From NCBI GenBank assembly GCA_023416585.1, contig JAEZHM010000133.1, positions 1 through 40,513 on the forward strand: a DNA stretch of 40,513 nt, given 5' to 3'. Source of the DNA: Bacillota bacterium. GTDB taxonomy: Bacteria > Bacillota > Clostridia > Christensenellales > Aristaeellaceae. Shown piece after piece: positions 31,309 to 39,934 of the stretch (positions within the stretch are counted from its first letter, which is position 1; every line of letters begins with the position of its first letter). A program made the position numbers and the translations under genes. A model generated the notes under the pieces. That model was not told the origin of the DNA. It worked only from the letters and a program-made list of their open reading frames with translations, and did not search any database.

Positions 31309-32202
31309 ATGCCTGTCGAATTTAATTCGTTCATTGTTGATGACTGCACGCATGCAATGCAGCAAATCCAGGACGCAAGCATTGACTTTATTTTGACTTC
31401 ACCGCCTTATGCTGATCAGCGAAAATATGGAGAAGGCGATGGAAATATTAGGCCAGATGATTACATTGACTGGTTTATTCCGAAAGCCAGAGAGTTCTAT
31501 CGTATTTTGAAGCCAGAAGGTAGCTTTGTTCTTAACATAAATGACAAAGTCGTTGGCCTATATCAACATCTTTATGTGTTTCGGCTTCTATTGCAACTGT
31601 GCGATGTAGTCGGGTTTAATCTTGTAAGGGACTATATTTGGTACAATCCAGCAACGCCGCCCAATGTTTTCTCAAGAGGTGACATGGGCAGAACCAAGAA
31701 GTCACATGAATACTGCTTTTGGTTATCCAAAAGCGATAAATGGCGTTTTGATCTTGATGCCGTACGTAAGCCTTATGGCAAAGATATGGAGAAGTACTTG
31801 ACTGGAAAAGGGAAAGGCTCACGAAACGATAACACTCGTCCAAGTACGCATAATTTCAATTGTGAGAAAATTTGGACAAACCACGGTGGCGCAGATCCCG
31901 GTTCTGTAATTGAGATTAGTAATACAGCAAGCAACGATATATTAATGAAGCTCTTTAAACAGAAAGGTATACAACATCCCGCCAGATTTCCAGAAAGGCT
32001 TGCAGAATTCTTCATATTGGCTGGTACAACAGAAGGCGACGTAGTGCTTGACCCATTTGCTGGATCAGGAACTACAATAGTTGCAGCGGCAAAGCATGGA
32101 CGTAGGTGGCTATATATTGATGCAAATCAAGAGTATAGCGAGTTGGCGCAAGAGCGCCTGCGTCTCGAACTAAGTACTATGCGGGAGAACGAGAATGAGT
32201 GA
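31309..32202 (+). CDS. DNA methyltransferase, beta-class amino-methyltransferase (1)
   Basis: 297 residues. Catalytic motif IV TSPPY (residues 30-34) near the N-terminus and AdoMet-binding motif I DPFAGSGTT (248-256) near the C-terminus give the beta-class order. TSPPY is frequent in N4-cytosine enzymes, but N6-adenine cannot be excluded. The central region (about 60-230) would recognise DNA. GAGGGGAGA lies before the ATG. Its last 8 bases overlap the second methyltransferase, so the two are made together. In this context it probably marks host DNA for self-recognition. Confidence 0.92.
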   Translation: MPVEFNSFIVDDCTHAMQQIQDASIDFILTSPPYADQRKYGEGDGNIRPDDYIDWFIPKAREFYRILKPEGSFVLNINDKVVGLYQHLYVFRLLLQLCDVVGFNLVRDYIWYNPATPPNVFSRGDMGRTKKSHEYCFWLSKSDKWRFDLDAVRKPYGKDMEKYLTGKGKGSRNDNTRPSTHNFNCEKIWTNHGGADPGSVIEISNTASNDILMKLFKQKGIQHPARFPERLAEFFILAGTTEGDVVLDPFAGSGTTIVAAAKHGRRWLYIDANQEYSELAQERLRLELSTMRENENE

Positions 32203-33034
32203 AATACAATCAGGGTCGCGTTTTTCTGTCATATGCTGCGATGGATCTGAAGGAATGAAGCAACTCGAGCCAAATTCTGTGAAGTTAGTTTATGGCTCTC
32301 CGCCGTATCCTAATGCTGTTCGAGATTATGGAGTGTGGACATCAGATGAGTATATTGACAAAATCGCTCCTTTCATAGATGGCGCTATCTATTGCTTACG
32401 AGAAGATGGATTCCTTATCATCAACGTCAAAGCAAATCGTGAAAGACAAACGGTGAAGATTGCATCAAGGCGTTCATTAGTGGTTGAGCGCCTTGCTATC
32501 CAACTAGAGGAAAAGTGGCATTTGTATTGTGTTGATATAGAAATCTGGGTGAAAGAAAATCCGGTACCAACTGGACTACGTGTTGCTTGTCAAGATGCGT
32601 ATGAGCAGAATCTATGGTTTTCCATTGCGCCCAAGTGGAGAATCAATATGGATTCAATTCGGCGTCCATATGAAGAACATAGCCGTATGGTGTATAACGA
32701 TTATGAATATAAACCGCGTTCTAACGGCTTAACATATGTTCGGAAAGCAAAGCGTATAGAGTGCAATCCACACGGCGCTTTGCCAATCAATGTGATTAAG
32801 GGTGGCGTTTCTGCGTCAAAAACCGGGCATCAAGCATCTCAGCCATTATATTTGCCGCAGAAGTATATTCTTGCAACAACAGTAGAAAACGATCTTGTTG
32901 TCGATCCGTGGGCCGGAAGCGGCACCACTGGTGAAGCGGCACTATTATCAGGGCGTCGATTTATTGGTTTCGATATTAAGAACGAATACGTGGATCTGGC
33001 AAGAACGCGTTTAGGCAAGTATCAAGCGAGGTGA
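32195..33034 (+). CDS. DNA methyltransferase, beta-class amino-methyltransferase (2)
   Basis: 279 residues with the same architecture: motif IV GSPPYP (residues 34-39) and motif I DPWAGSGTTGEAAL (237-250). It is only distantly similar to the first enzyme outside these motifs, so it is not a recent duplication. Paired methyltransferases of this type often modify the two strands of an asymmetric target, a plausible reading here. It overlaps the preceding gene by 8 bases, and the next gene's ribosome site overlaps its stop. Confidence 0.92.
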   Translation: MSEIQSGSRFSVICCDGSEGMKQLEPNSVKLVYGSPPYPNAVRDYGVWTSDEYIDKIAPFIDGAIYCLREDGFLIINVKANRERQTVKIASRRSLVVERLAIQLEEKWHLYCVDIEIWVKENPVPTGLRVACQDAYEQNLWFSIAPKWRINMDSIRRPYEEHSRMVYNDYEYKPRSNGLTYVRKAKRIECNPHGALPINVIKGGVSASKTGHQASQPLYLPQKYILATTVENDLVVDPWAGSGTTGEAALLSGRRFIGFDIKNEYVDLARTRLGKYQAR

Positions 33035-33039
33035 ATGTC

Positions 33040-33555
33040 ATGGCCAGTGATGGAACGCGACTTTCAACGCAGGAAATGCATTTCTTCTTTCTTATGGCTC
33101 TTGGAAATGCCGTTATTTGGCATGGCCAGCTAGAAAGAAAACCGCTTGAACTTGATGTAGCAAGGCCGTACCCTCTGCGATTGCGTGTATACATGTATAA
33201 TTGCACTAATCCCCCAGGCGGTCGCCCGCGAGATGAATACAAGTCTCAATTGATTGTGCCGAATCAGCAGCGCGGTGCAAGAGGCAATTTTGACAATTCG
33301 GATGGGAGGCTTGTTTTACTTGTAGCTTATGCAGTACTATATGGTGCACCAGAGGAAGGTGTGTTCATTCTATATGATGCCTTGCAACATGCGGATTTTT
33401 CTTACAGTGCGAACCTACAAGTTAAGGCTGATATTATAAATCGTGCTTTAGTTGAACCTGTAGCAATTGGACGAAAGACAAACAAAGAAATCATTATCGC
33501 AGCTCAGCGAGAGTATTTATGTGAAGCCATTGATAAGCGAATAACTGTGGGCTAA
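33040..33555 (+). CDS. Putative restriction-nuclease-like protein
   Basis: 171 residues from the ATG at 33040; GAGGTGA overlaps the previous stop, and the GTG at 33031 is less likely. A compact alpha/beta protein whose centre reads YNCTNPPGGRPRDEYKSQLI. The D-E-x-K group (residues 65-68) preceded by polar residues could be the E-x-K half of a PD-(D/E)xK nuclease site, with D39 or another acid as partner. FILYDALQHADFSYSANLQV follows. Its place right after two methyltransferases is where a type II restriction enzyme would lie. The nuclease assignment is inference from motif and context; DNA binding without cleavage is the alternative. Confidence 0.5.
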   Translation: MASDGTRLSTQEMHFFFLMALGNAVIWHGQLERKPLELDVARPYPLRLRVYMYNCTNPPGGRPRDEYKSQLIVPNQQRGARGNFDNSDGRLVLLVAYAVLYGAPEEGVFILYDALQHADFSYSANLQVKADIINRALVEPVAIGRKTNKEIIIAAQREYLCEAIDKRITVG

Positions 33556-33574
33556 TCAACGGAGGTAGCCTTTT

Positions 33575-35707
33575 ATGTTGCGTGATTTGGAATTCAAGCC
33601 ATCATATAGTAAGAGTGAAGACGACATTGCTTCTTTGTTCTATATTCCTGCAATGAAATGTGCAGCTAGATATGATAGAATCTCTGGTTACTTCGGTAGC
33701 ACAATTTATATCATTGCGTGGGATGCAATGAAACAATTTATCGAGAACCGTGGGAAAATGCGGCTTATATGCTCACCTTTGCTAACAGATGAAGACCAAG
33801 AAGCAATAGATAAAGGATACCATGCCAGAAATGACTCTGTTATATATGACGCAATTATGCGTGAGGTCGAACATATGTTTCACGACCAGTCTTTGGCAGC
33901 GCCTACCAAGTTGCTTGCTTATTTGGTTGCAGAGGGCATTATTGATGTGAAACTGGCTGTTGTAGGCACAAAAACATCACCCCAGATTCGACGCCTTTTT
34001 CACGATAAAGTTGGAGTATTCATTGACGAAAATCATGATGCCGTTGGCTTTCGCGGTTCAATGAATGAAACATATAAGGGTTTGGCTTCGGACGGCAATA
34101 TTGAGTCGATAGATGTTTTCCCAAGTTGGGTTGATGAACGCGACCAGAAGCGCGTTGAGGATGCACAAAGGCAATTTGACGAATTGTGGGATGATTGCTC
34201 AACAGGTGTTTCCGTGTTTGAATTCCCAGAGGCCGTGCGTAGTGTACTGCGGCAAAAAACTCAGAATTGTAATTGGCCATATCTGCTTGATGAAGTCAAG
34301 CGGTCAAACTCATTAGCCGAGAAATGGTGCGCAAATAAGGAACGGAGTGGGAAAAAGCCCCGTCCACACCAAATTAAAGCCCTCGAGTCGTGGGTGGCAA
34401 ACGGGAGAAGGGGCATTCTTGAACATGCAACTGGAAGCGGAAAGACATATACCGCAATGTGCGCTATTCGCAATGCGATAGACCGAGGCGATTCAGTACT
34501 CGTTTTAGTACCATCAATTGATTTACTAAACCAATGGGCAGATGAAATACAGGATAATATACCCCTGCCAAATTTGCGATGCCTTCTTTGCGGAGGCGGG
34601 CATAACGAATGGCGTAAACCGGGTATTCTTCGTAGTTGGTCACAGAAACATCCAGACAGCAAAGCAATTATTCTCAGCACTATGGATACGGCTGTTACGA
34701 ATGCCTTCCTGAGCCAGATTACTCAAGGTGATCAACTCTTTATAGTGGGCGATGAGGTACATCGTCTCGGAAGTAGCAACCGGCAGAAAATCTTTGGTAT
34801 TAGGTGTGGTTCGTGCCTTGGACTTTCTGCAACACCAATAAGATATGGCGACCCTGAGGGCACACGAGCCATTCTTGATTTTTTCGGCGGAATATTGCAG
34901 CCACCATTTACTTTGCAAGATGCGATTAACACTGGCGTCCTGACTAGATATTTTTATTATCCCATAACAACACAAATGTCTGCAGATGAACAAGAAAAAT
35001 GGGATAAATTAACAAAAGAAATAAGCACAATTGTTGCTAGAACACTTGGAGGAAGCAAGAATTTTAAAAACATAATGCTAACTCCACAGTTGAAGGCAAA
35101 AATTTTGGCACGTGCGCGCATTGTTAAAAATGCCTCGGCGAAAATCTATGTCGCTTTAGATGTAATAAACCGCTTTTATCGAGATGATCAAAAGTGGATC
35201 GTCTATTGTGATAATCAAAAACAACTTGGGCAGGTATTAAACGTTCTTATGGAGAACGGTTACGATGCATATAAGTATCACTCTGAGATGGCTGGTGACC
35301 GAAAACAGACGTTAGCTTATTTTGAGAGCAATGGCGGGATTCTTGTGTCCATCCGCTGCTTGGATGAAGGCGTTGACATTCCATCAACAACACATGCTCT
35401 CATTTTAGCTTCGTCTCAAAACCCTAGAGAATTTATTCAACGTCGTGGACGTATTCTGAGAAAGTCACCAAACAAGCATTATGCATATCTGTTTGATGTG
35501 CTTGTTTTGCCTAACCGTGTTGCTGATGAATGCGACGAGATCGGTAAAGCTCTGAGTATTGTAGAGTCAGAATTAGCTCGTGCAATTCAATTTGGGGAAA
35601 TGGCAGAAAACCCTTCCTGCATAGCCAAATTGAAAAACATAGCTGTAGATTTTGATATTAACATAAATGAAGCAAGGGATGGAGGCTTTGAAGATGGAGA
35701 GGAATAA
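33575..35707 (+). CDS. PLD-nuclease/SF2-helicase fusion
   Basis: 710 residues. The N-terminal domain (about 1-230) is phospholipase-D-like with one HKD-type motif: HDK at 143-145 and GSMNE at 161-165. Such domains cleave DNA or RNA as dimers. A superfamily 2 helicase follows with motif I ATGSGKT (285-291), motif II DEVH (393-396), motif III LSATP (about 417-421) and motif VI QRRGRILRK (622-630). The Walker and arginine-finger residues are intact. GGAGGT lies upstream of the ATG. The likely job is ATP-driven movement on DNA coupled to cleavage, as in several defence systems; PLD-helicase proteins occur in DISARM-like and Mokosh-like loci, but their partners differ. Confidence 0.88.
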   Translation: MLRDLEFKPSYSKSEDDIASLFYIPAMKCAARYDRISGYFGSTIYIIAWDAMKQFIENRGKMRLICSPLLTDEDQEAIDKGYHARNDSVIYDAIMREVEHMFHDQSLAAPTKLLAYLVAEGIIDVKLAVVGTKTSPQIRRLFHDKVGVFIDENHDAVGFRGSMNETYKGLASDGNIESIDVFPSWVDERDQKRVEDAQRQFDELWDDCSTGVSVFEFPEAVRSVLRQKTQNCNWPYLLDEVKRSNSLAEKWCANKERSGKKPRPHQIKALESWVANGRRGILEHATGSGKTYTAMCAIRNAIDRGDSVLVLVPSIDLLNQWADEIQDNIPLPNLRCLLCGGGHNEWRKPGILRSWSQKHPDSKAIILSTMDTAVTNAFLSQITQGDQLFIVGDEVHRLGSSNRQKIFGIRCGSCLGLSATPIRYGDPEGTRAILDFFGGILQPPFTLQDAINTGVLTRYFYYPITTQMSADEQEKWDKLTKEISTIVARTLGGSKNFKNIMLTPQLKAKILARARIVKNASAKIYVALDVINRFYRDDQKWIVYCDNQKQLGQVLNVLMENGYDAYKYHSEMAGDRKQTLAYFESNGGILVSIRCLDEGVDIPSTTHALILASSQNPREFIQRRGRILRKSPNKHYAYLFDVLVLPNRVADECDEIGKALSIVESELARAIQFGEMAENPSCIAKLKNIAVDFDININEARDGGFEDGEE

Positions 35708-35903
35708 CCTTGATGAATTACTAAGCGTACTCGAAGTAATTCGATCCGAGCAATTTCCCGATATACCTGAACAAGTGGTAATTGATATTGTGAACACACA
35801 ATATGAGAACCAATCGGAAATCGATCGAGTGCGATCACGATTGCAAACCCAACAGATAATCTTGCGGTTTCTGAACGATGTCGTCGCAAAAGAAAAGGAG
35901 TGA
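35694..35903 (+). CDS. Small acidic helical protein of the operon
   Basis: 69 residues, acidic, all-helical (LDELLSVLEVIRSEQFPDIP, then RLQTQQIILRFLNDVV). The start at 35694 has GGAGG at 35681-35685; it overlaps the helicase end by 14 bases and precedes the SMC-like gene by 6. Its placement between helicase and SMC ATPase suggests an adaptor linking them. I do not recognise a named family; small proteins of this kind are known beside DNA-modification systems. No catalytic motif is seen. Confidence 0.7.
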   Translation: MERNNLDELLSVLEVIRSEQFPDIPEQVVIDIVNTQYENQSEIDRVRSRLQTQQIILRFLNDVVAKEKE

Positions 35904-35909
35904 TTTCAC

Positions 35910-37898
35910 TTGCTGAGCTTTCAGAGTATGACTTTAGTCAACTTTGGCCCATATAAAGGTAAGCAAGTAATTGAATTTCCGCAGCGTGATGGAGTCATTG
36001 TGTTCTGGGGCGATAATGGTCGAGGAAAAACGACCCTTCTTAATGCATTCCGTTTTGCCTTGTTTGGGACAATTCAGCGGCGTAATAATGCTCTGAATTC
36101 ATTGATGAGTATGGAGAACATTGAGGCACGCGATTCTGGTGAATACGGCTTCAAGGTTGTCCTCCATATGAAGAACGATGAGGACAGTTTCTTGCTCACG
36201 CGCGAATTCGCTCCTCGTGATGGCGTACATACCCCCAGAAACGAGGAAGATTATGCAAAACGGTATTTTCTCAAGAAGAACGGCTCATTGTTATCCTGTG
36301 AGGATGCAAGTCATGAATTGAACTTGCTGCTGCCGGAACATATATCTCGCTTTTTCTTATTTGATGGTGAATTGCTCCAAGAGTACGAAGAATTACTGAT
36401 AGACGATACAATTACTGGAGAGCGCATAAAGAATGCCATTGAGCGTATTCTAGGTGTTCCGGTTTTAACAAATGGACGGCAGGATATTGATGATGTTCAG
36501 AACGCACTCAGCAAGCAAAAAACAAAGGCAGTCCAAAACGACAGTCAAACGCAACAATACGGAAATACATTGGCAGGAATCGAGTCTGGTATCGAGGAAC
36601 ACCAGAACCGTTTACGAGAGCTTGAGCAGGATATACGAGAACAGTATAATGAACAAGTGCGACTCGAAGATCAGATGCGAAAAACCGAGCAATTACGCGA
36701 ATGGCAAAATGAATTAGATAGAGTTCGCAAGAACAAAGAACGCAACGAATCTACTCGTGATGGCCAATTACTAGAGATGCGCGCCGCTATGCGGGATGCT
36801 TGGCGTGGCTTGTTGAAAAACCGTATTGAAGAATGCCTTTCTGATTTACGTTCAAGAGTGAATGTTCTTGATGTTAAAAAGAACCAAAAGACCATAACAG
36901 ATAAGATGGTTGCTGACATCAGGCGCGCTGTTGACGAACATTGCTGCCCGGTTTGTGAGCAGCGTGTTGATGGTGGCGTATGGGATATGCTTAACAAACG
37001 TCTAAATGATAGCATCACTGGAGTTGGATTAAGTCCTGAAGAGCAGACAGAACTTCTCAATAGTACTGCAAAAATTGGTGTGTTGACGAGAATGCTTCGG
37101 GAGAGCGCTCGAAGCACTGTGCGTGCTATTGAAAATCAATTGACCTCGTTGCATATTGACATCGATACTGACAATGAGAAAATCAGAGAATTACAGCAGC
37201 GAATTGCAGAATACAACGGAGATGCAGAGGCGGTTCGTGATTTGCCGGTCATGCATTCAAAAGTACTGCAAAAAATCGCTAATTTTAATGCAGCAAAAAA
37301 AGAAGAAACTAATAAACTGGAAGAATTGACCGCAAGAAGCGAGAAAATAATGACCCAAATCAGCCGCCTTGAAAGTGGCAGTGATTTGAAAGAGGCAACA
37401 AAGAAACTGGCACTCTGCCAACAAATCTATTCGTTGTTTGAGATGGGAATAGGAAAATATCGTGATGCCCTTCGAGAACATGTTGAGCATGATGCAACGG
37501 ATCTGTTTATTAAAATCACAGGAGATCCAGACTATGTCTCACTAAAAATTAACAGCAATTATGGCCTGTCCATTGTCCACAAGAGTGGCGCTCTTGTGCC
37601 AGGGCGCTCAGCGGGTTATGAGCATGTTGTTGCATTATCCTTAATTGGAGCGCTGCACAAAAATGCACCACTTCGTGGACCGATAATAATGGACTCTCCA
37701 TTCTTTAGGCTTGATAAGACACACAAAAAGAATATTGCTAGAACATTACCGAAAATGGCAGATCATGTAATATTGCTCGCGTATAACGGAGAAATTGAAC
37801 GTGGTGTAGCAATTGAGGAACTAGGTGAAAACCTTATCCGTGAATATGCATTGAAACGTGTTTCCTCAATGTTCACCCGAATTGAACAGGGGGTATGA
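35910..37898 (+). CDS. DndD-like SMC-family ATPase
   Basis: 662 residues, the usual DndD length. Walker A GDNGRGKTT (34-42) is at the N-terminus. Two long coiled coils (about 195-320 and 370-505) flank a hook CPVC (C346-C349), expected to bind zinc as in Rad50. The ABC signature region PGRSAGYEHVVALSLIGAL and Walker B IIMDSPFFRLD (D595) are at the C-terminus. Such proteins bridge and sense DNA. The start is TTG 35910 with AAAAGGAG upstream. The other dnd genes (dndB, C, E, cysteine desulfurase) are absent, so phosphorothioation is not expected. It may sense DNA ends or unmodified DNA and activate the helicase-nuclease. Confidence 0.87.
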   Translation: MLSFQSMTLVNFGPYKGKQVIEFPQRDGVIVFWGDNGRGKTTLLNAFRFALFGTIQRRNNALNSLMSMENIEARDSGEYGFKVVLHMKNDEDSFLLTREFAPRDGVHTPRNEEDYAKRYFLKKNGSLLSCEDASHELNLLLPEHISRFFLFDGELLQEYEELLIDDTITGERIKNAIERILGVPVLTNGRQDIDDVQNALSKQKTKAVQNDSQTQQYGNTLAGIESGIEEHQNRLRELEQDIREQYNEQVRLEDQMRKTEQLREWQNELDRVRKNKERNESTRDGQLLEMRAAMRDAWRGLLKNRIEECLSDLRSRVNVLDVKKNQKTITDKMVADIRRAVDEHCCPVCEQRVDGGVWDMLNKRLNDSITGVGLSPEEQTELLNSTAKIGVLTRMLRESARSTVRAIENQLTSLHIDIDTDNEKIRELQQRIAEYNGDAEAVRDLPVMHSKVLQKIANFNAAKKEETNKLEELTARSEKIMTQISRLESGSDLKEATKKLALCQQIYSLFEMGIGKYRDALREHVEHDATDLFIKITGDPDYVSLKINSNYGLSIVHKSGALVPGRSAGYEHVVALSLIGALHKNAPLRGPIIMDSPFFRLDKTHKKNIARTLPKMADHVILLAYNGEIERGVAIEELGENLIREYALKRVSSMFTRIEQGV

Positions 37899-37901
37899 TT
37901 C

Positions 37902-38267
37902 ATGGCTGAAGATTTATCTAACGTACGCTTGTCCTCGCATGCCACAGCGGTTGCTGAAACGCTGTACAATACCGGCTATTTTGATGATCGCGTTGCTATT
38001 GCTAAATTGGGCTTTGCCTATGCTATCAGTAATTACTATAAAAAGTTCAATCCATCAGAGATTGAGGGTACGCTTGACTCGGCAGGAATTAATTATAATG
38101 TAGGTACGCTCGATAGCGACAAATCAATTGCGGAATTGGTTTGTTCGCTCTATCCAGAAACCTTAACGCCTTATCGGCTTACGCGAGCGATAATATGTTA
38201 TGGGTTGGATAAGCTGGGTGAACGCAACGACCGAGGTGAGCTATTTCCGCTCTATGAAATGATGTAA
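37902..38267 (+). CDS. Unknown 121-residue protein between SMC ATPase and sigma factor
   Basis: Predicted helical: VAETLYNTGYFDDRVAIAKL then GFAYAISNYYKKFNP, and SIAELVCSLYPETLTPYRLT later. GGGGG lies just before the SMC stop at a good distance from the ATG. In dnd operons the gene after dndD is the small DNA-binding dndE, and this protein sits in the equivalent position, but I see no clear DndE signature. Possibilities are a DNA-nick binder, an anti-sigma-like partner of the next gene product, or an SMC accessory subunit. Function unknown. Confidence 0.75.
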   Translation: MAEDLSNVRLSSHATAVAETLYNTGYFDDRVAIAKLGFAYAISNYYKKFNPSEIEGTLDSAGINYNVGTLDSDKSIAELVCSLYPETLTPYRLTRAIICYGLDKLGERNDRGELFPLYEMM

Positions 38268-38281
38268 GGTTGGATTATTCG

Positions 38282-39934
38282 ATGCAAATTGCGGTATCCT
38301 ATGCATTCCGGTGTAAAGCATGGGAGGAATATATGCTTTCGGCGGGGTCAATAAAGTATCCAAACAAACCGCAGGTGTTTGTTTTCGGTAAACGTGAAAT
38401 TGCCCCGCTATACCTTGATGAATACTGCGTGATAGATGCAAAGAACTTTAATGAAAAGCGTTACTTCTCTACTTTTGGTGATGAAGTATTTTCCAATGAA
38501 CAGTTAGTTGAAAATAACTTTGTAGCAAAGATTGTTACGCAGATTGAGTTCGTAAGTAGTGTTGAGGTCCTTGAAGTATTACATCGTGACTTTTTGCCCG
38601 CATTTCATCACAATGCTTCCGTGGCATTCTTCGAAGATCAAACAAGTGGCTTTATTCAACTCCTTCGTGTGTATAAAATTGATCGTTGTATTGACGAACG
38701 GTATTTTATCAAAGGAAGACAAGGATCAGCAATTGTCATGCGCCTTTACGACGAGCAGGGGTGCGAAGCTTTAGTCGAAGCCACGTTAGAAGATCCCGTT
38801 GTACCAGATGGACGTTTTGATTATATTCGTGATGAAATAATCCATAAACTCAGGGCAAAAGGTGCTCTAATTGGTGTGTACAACAATGATGTCACTGGTA
38901 GACAACTACTGCAGCAAATTGGTGATATTAGAAAAAGTATTCAACAACAACGAACACTCGATTTTTCTCTAAATGAAGATCGTTCAAAAACTGACTACGA
39001 TTCATTCTATTCTAAACTGACACGTGCTTTCCCCAATATTAACATTTTATTAGAATATATCCGTGGAGTAAAACCTGCACAATATGGGGAAATTCCTGCT
39101 CTTTTGCTATCAGCAAGGGATGGTGATAAAGCAGCAAACTTGCGCCTAATTGACGTTCATATGCGAGCTGTATTGCGAAACGCATACGCTTGTCATCGAC
39201 GCTATCATGTTAGCTTCGAAGACGCTTTTCAAGAGGGCATGTATGGCCTGATCCATGCCATACCAAAGTACAGCGATAGCGAGGGAACGTCGTTTTCGGC
39301 TTATTCGGCGTTTTGGGTCAAGCAGGTTATGCATCGCAATGTTATAGCCGTAGGCAGATGTGTCTATATTCCTGTGCATGTGATGACAATGGTCACAAAA
39401 GTGCAGGATGTTGTTGAAAGCCATTTGTGCCCAGAGTGTAGCCAACAGCCTTGTTCAACGCTTCTTCGAATGGTGGCTGATATTCTTGAATGTGATAATG
39501 ATCATGCTGCTATTATAATAAATCTATGTATGCCGCCTTTGCCTCTGTTCTGTGATGAAGACGATATGGATAATTCTCAGGACAATAAACGCAATCCTAC
39601 TGATACGATACTATCGGATTATGGTGCCTGCATTGATGAGGCAGATACTGAATTGGACAAATTAGAGACTCATCAATTTGTCCTTTCGTTTTTTGACAAA
39701 CTTTCCTCCAGAGAGAAAGAAGTCATTTGCATGCGGTACGGTATTGGAAAAGATTCACCAATGACGCTGGCAGAGATTGGCATGAAAATGGGGTTAACCC
39801 GCGAACGAATTCGCCAGATTGAGTTAAAAGCAATCCGCAGGATTGTTAATGATAGATCTTTCAAACAATATTGCAAGAAATACGGGTTAATACCCATTAA
39901 CTTTGATAAAACAATACGGAATAAGCATGTTTAA
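38282..39934 (+). CDS. Sigma-70 family factor with unrecognised N-terminal region
   Basis: 550 residues from the ATG at 38282 (an in-frame TTG at 38270 is possible; neither has an ideal ribosome site, and coupling to the preceding stop is likely). Residues 285-370 are sigma region 2: FEDAFQEGMYGLIHAIPKY, then GTSFSAYSAFWVKQVMHRNV. Region 4, with its HTH, is at about 475-522: LSSREKEVICMRYGIG then LAEIGMKMGLTRERIRQIEL. A Cys-rich insert (LCPECSQQPC) lies near 382-391 where region 3 should be. Residues 1-280 are unlike any sigma domain I know and contain no region 1.2. It ends the operon. I infer a dedicated sigma factor whose N-terminal half senses a partner or ligand. Confidence 0.85.
   Translation: MQIAVSYAFRCKAWEEYMLSAGSIKYPNKPQVFVFGKREIAPLYLDEYCVIDAKNFNEKRYFSTFGDEVFSNEQLVENNFVAKIVTQIEFVSSVEVLEVLHRDFLPAFHHNASVAFFEDQTSGFIQLLRVYKIDRCIDERYFIKGRQGSAIVMRLYDEQGCEALVEATLEDPVVPDGRFDYIRDEIIHKLRAKGALIGVYNNDVTGRQLLQQIGDIRKSIQQQRTLDFSLNEDRSKTDYDSFYSKLTRAFPNINILLEYIRGVKPAQYGEIPALLLSARDGDKAANLRLIDVHMRAVLRNAYACHRRYHVSFEDAFQEGMYGLIHAIPKYSDSEGTSFSAYSAFWVKQVMHRNVIAVGRCVYIPVHVMTMVTKVQDVVESHLCPECSQQPCSTLLRMVADILECDNDHAAIIINLCMPPLPLFCDEDDMDNSQDNKRNPTDTILSDYGACIDEADTELDKLETHQFVLSFFDKLSSREKEVICMRYGIGKDSPMTLAEIGMKMGLTRERIRQIELKAIRRIVNDRSFKQYCKKYGLIPINFDKTIRNKHV

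Noticed and set aside
35910..38267. Assignment of the locus as a DNA phosphorothioation (dnd) system
   Set aside because: Only a DndD-like gene is present; dndB, dndC, dndE and a desulfurase are not seen, and the 121-residue protein has no clear DndE signature.
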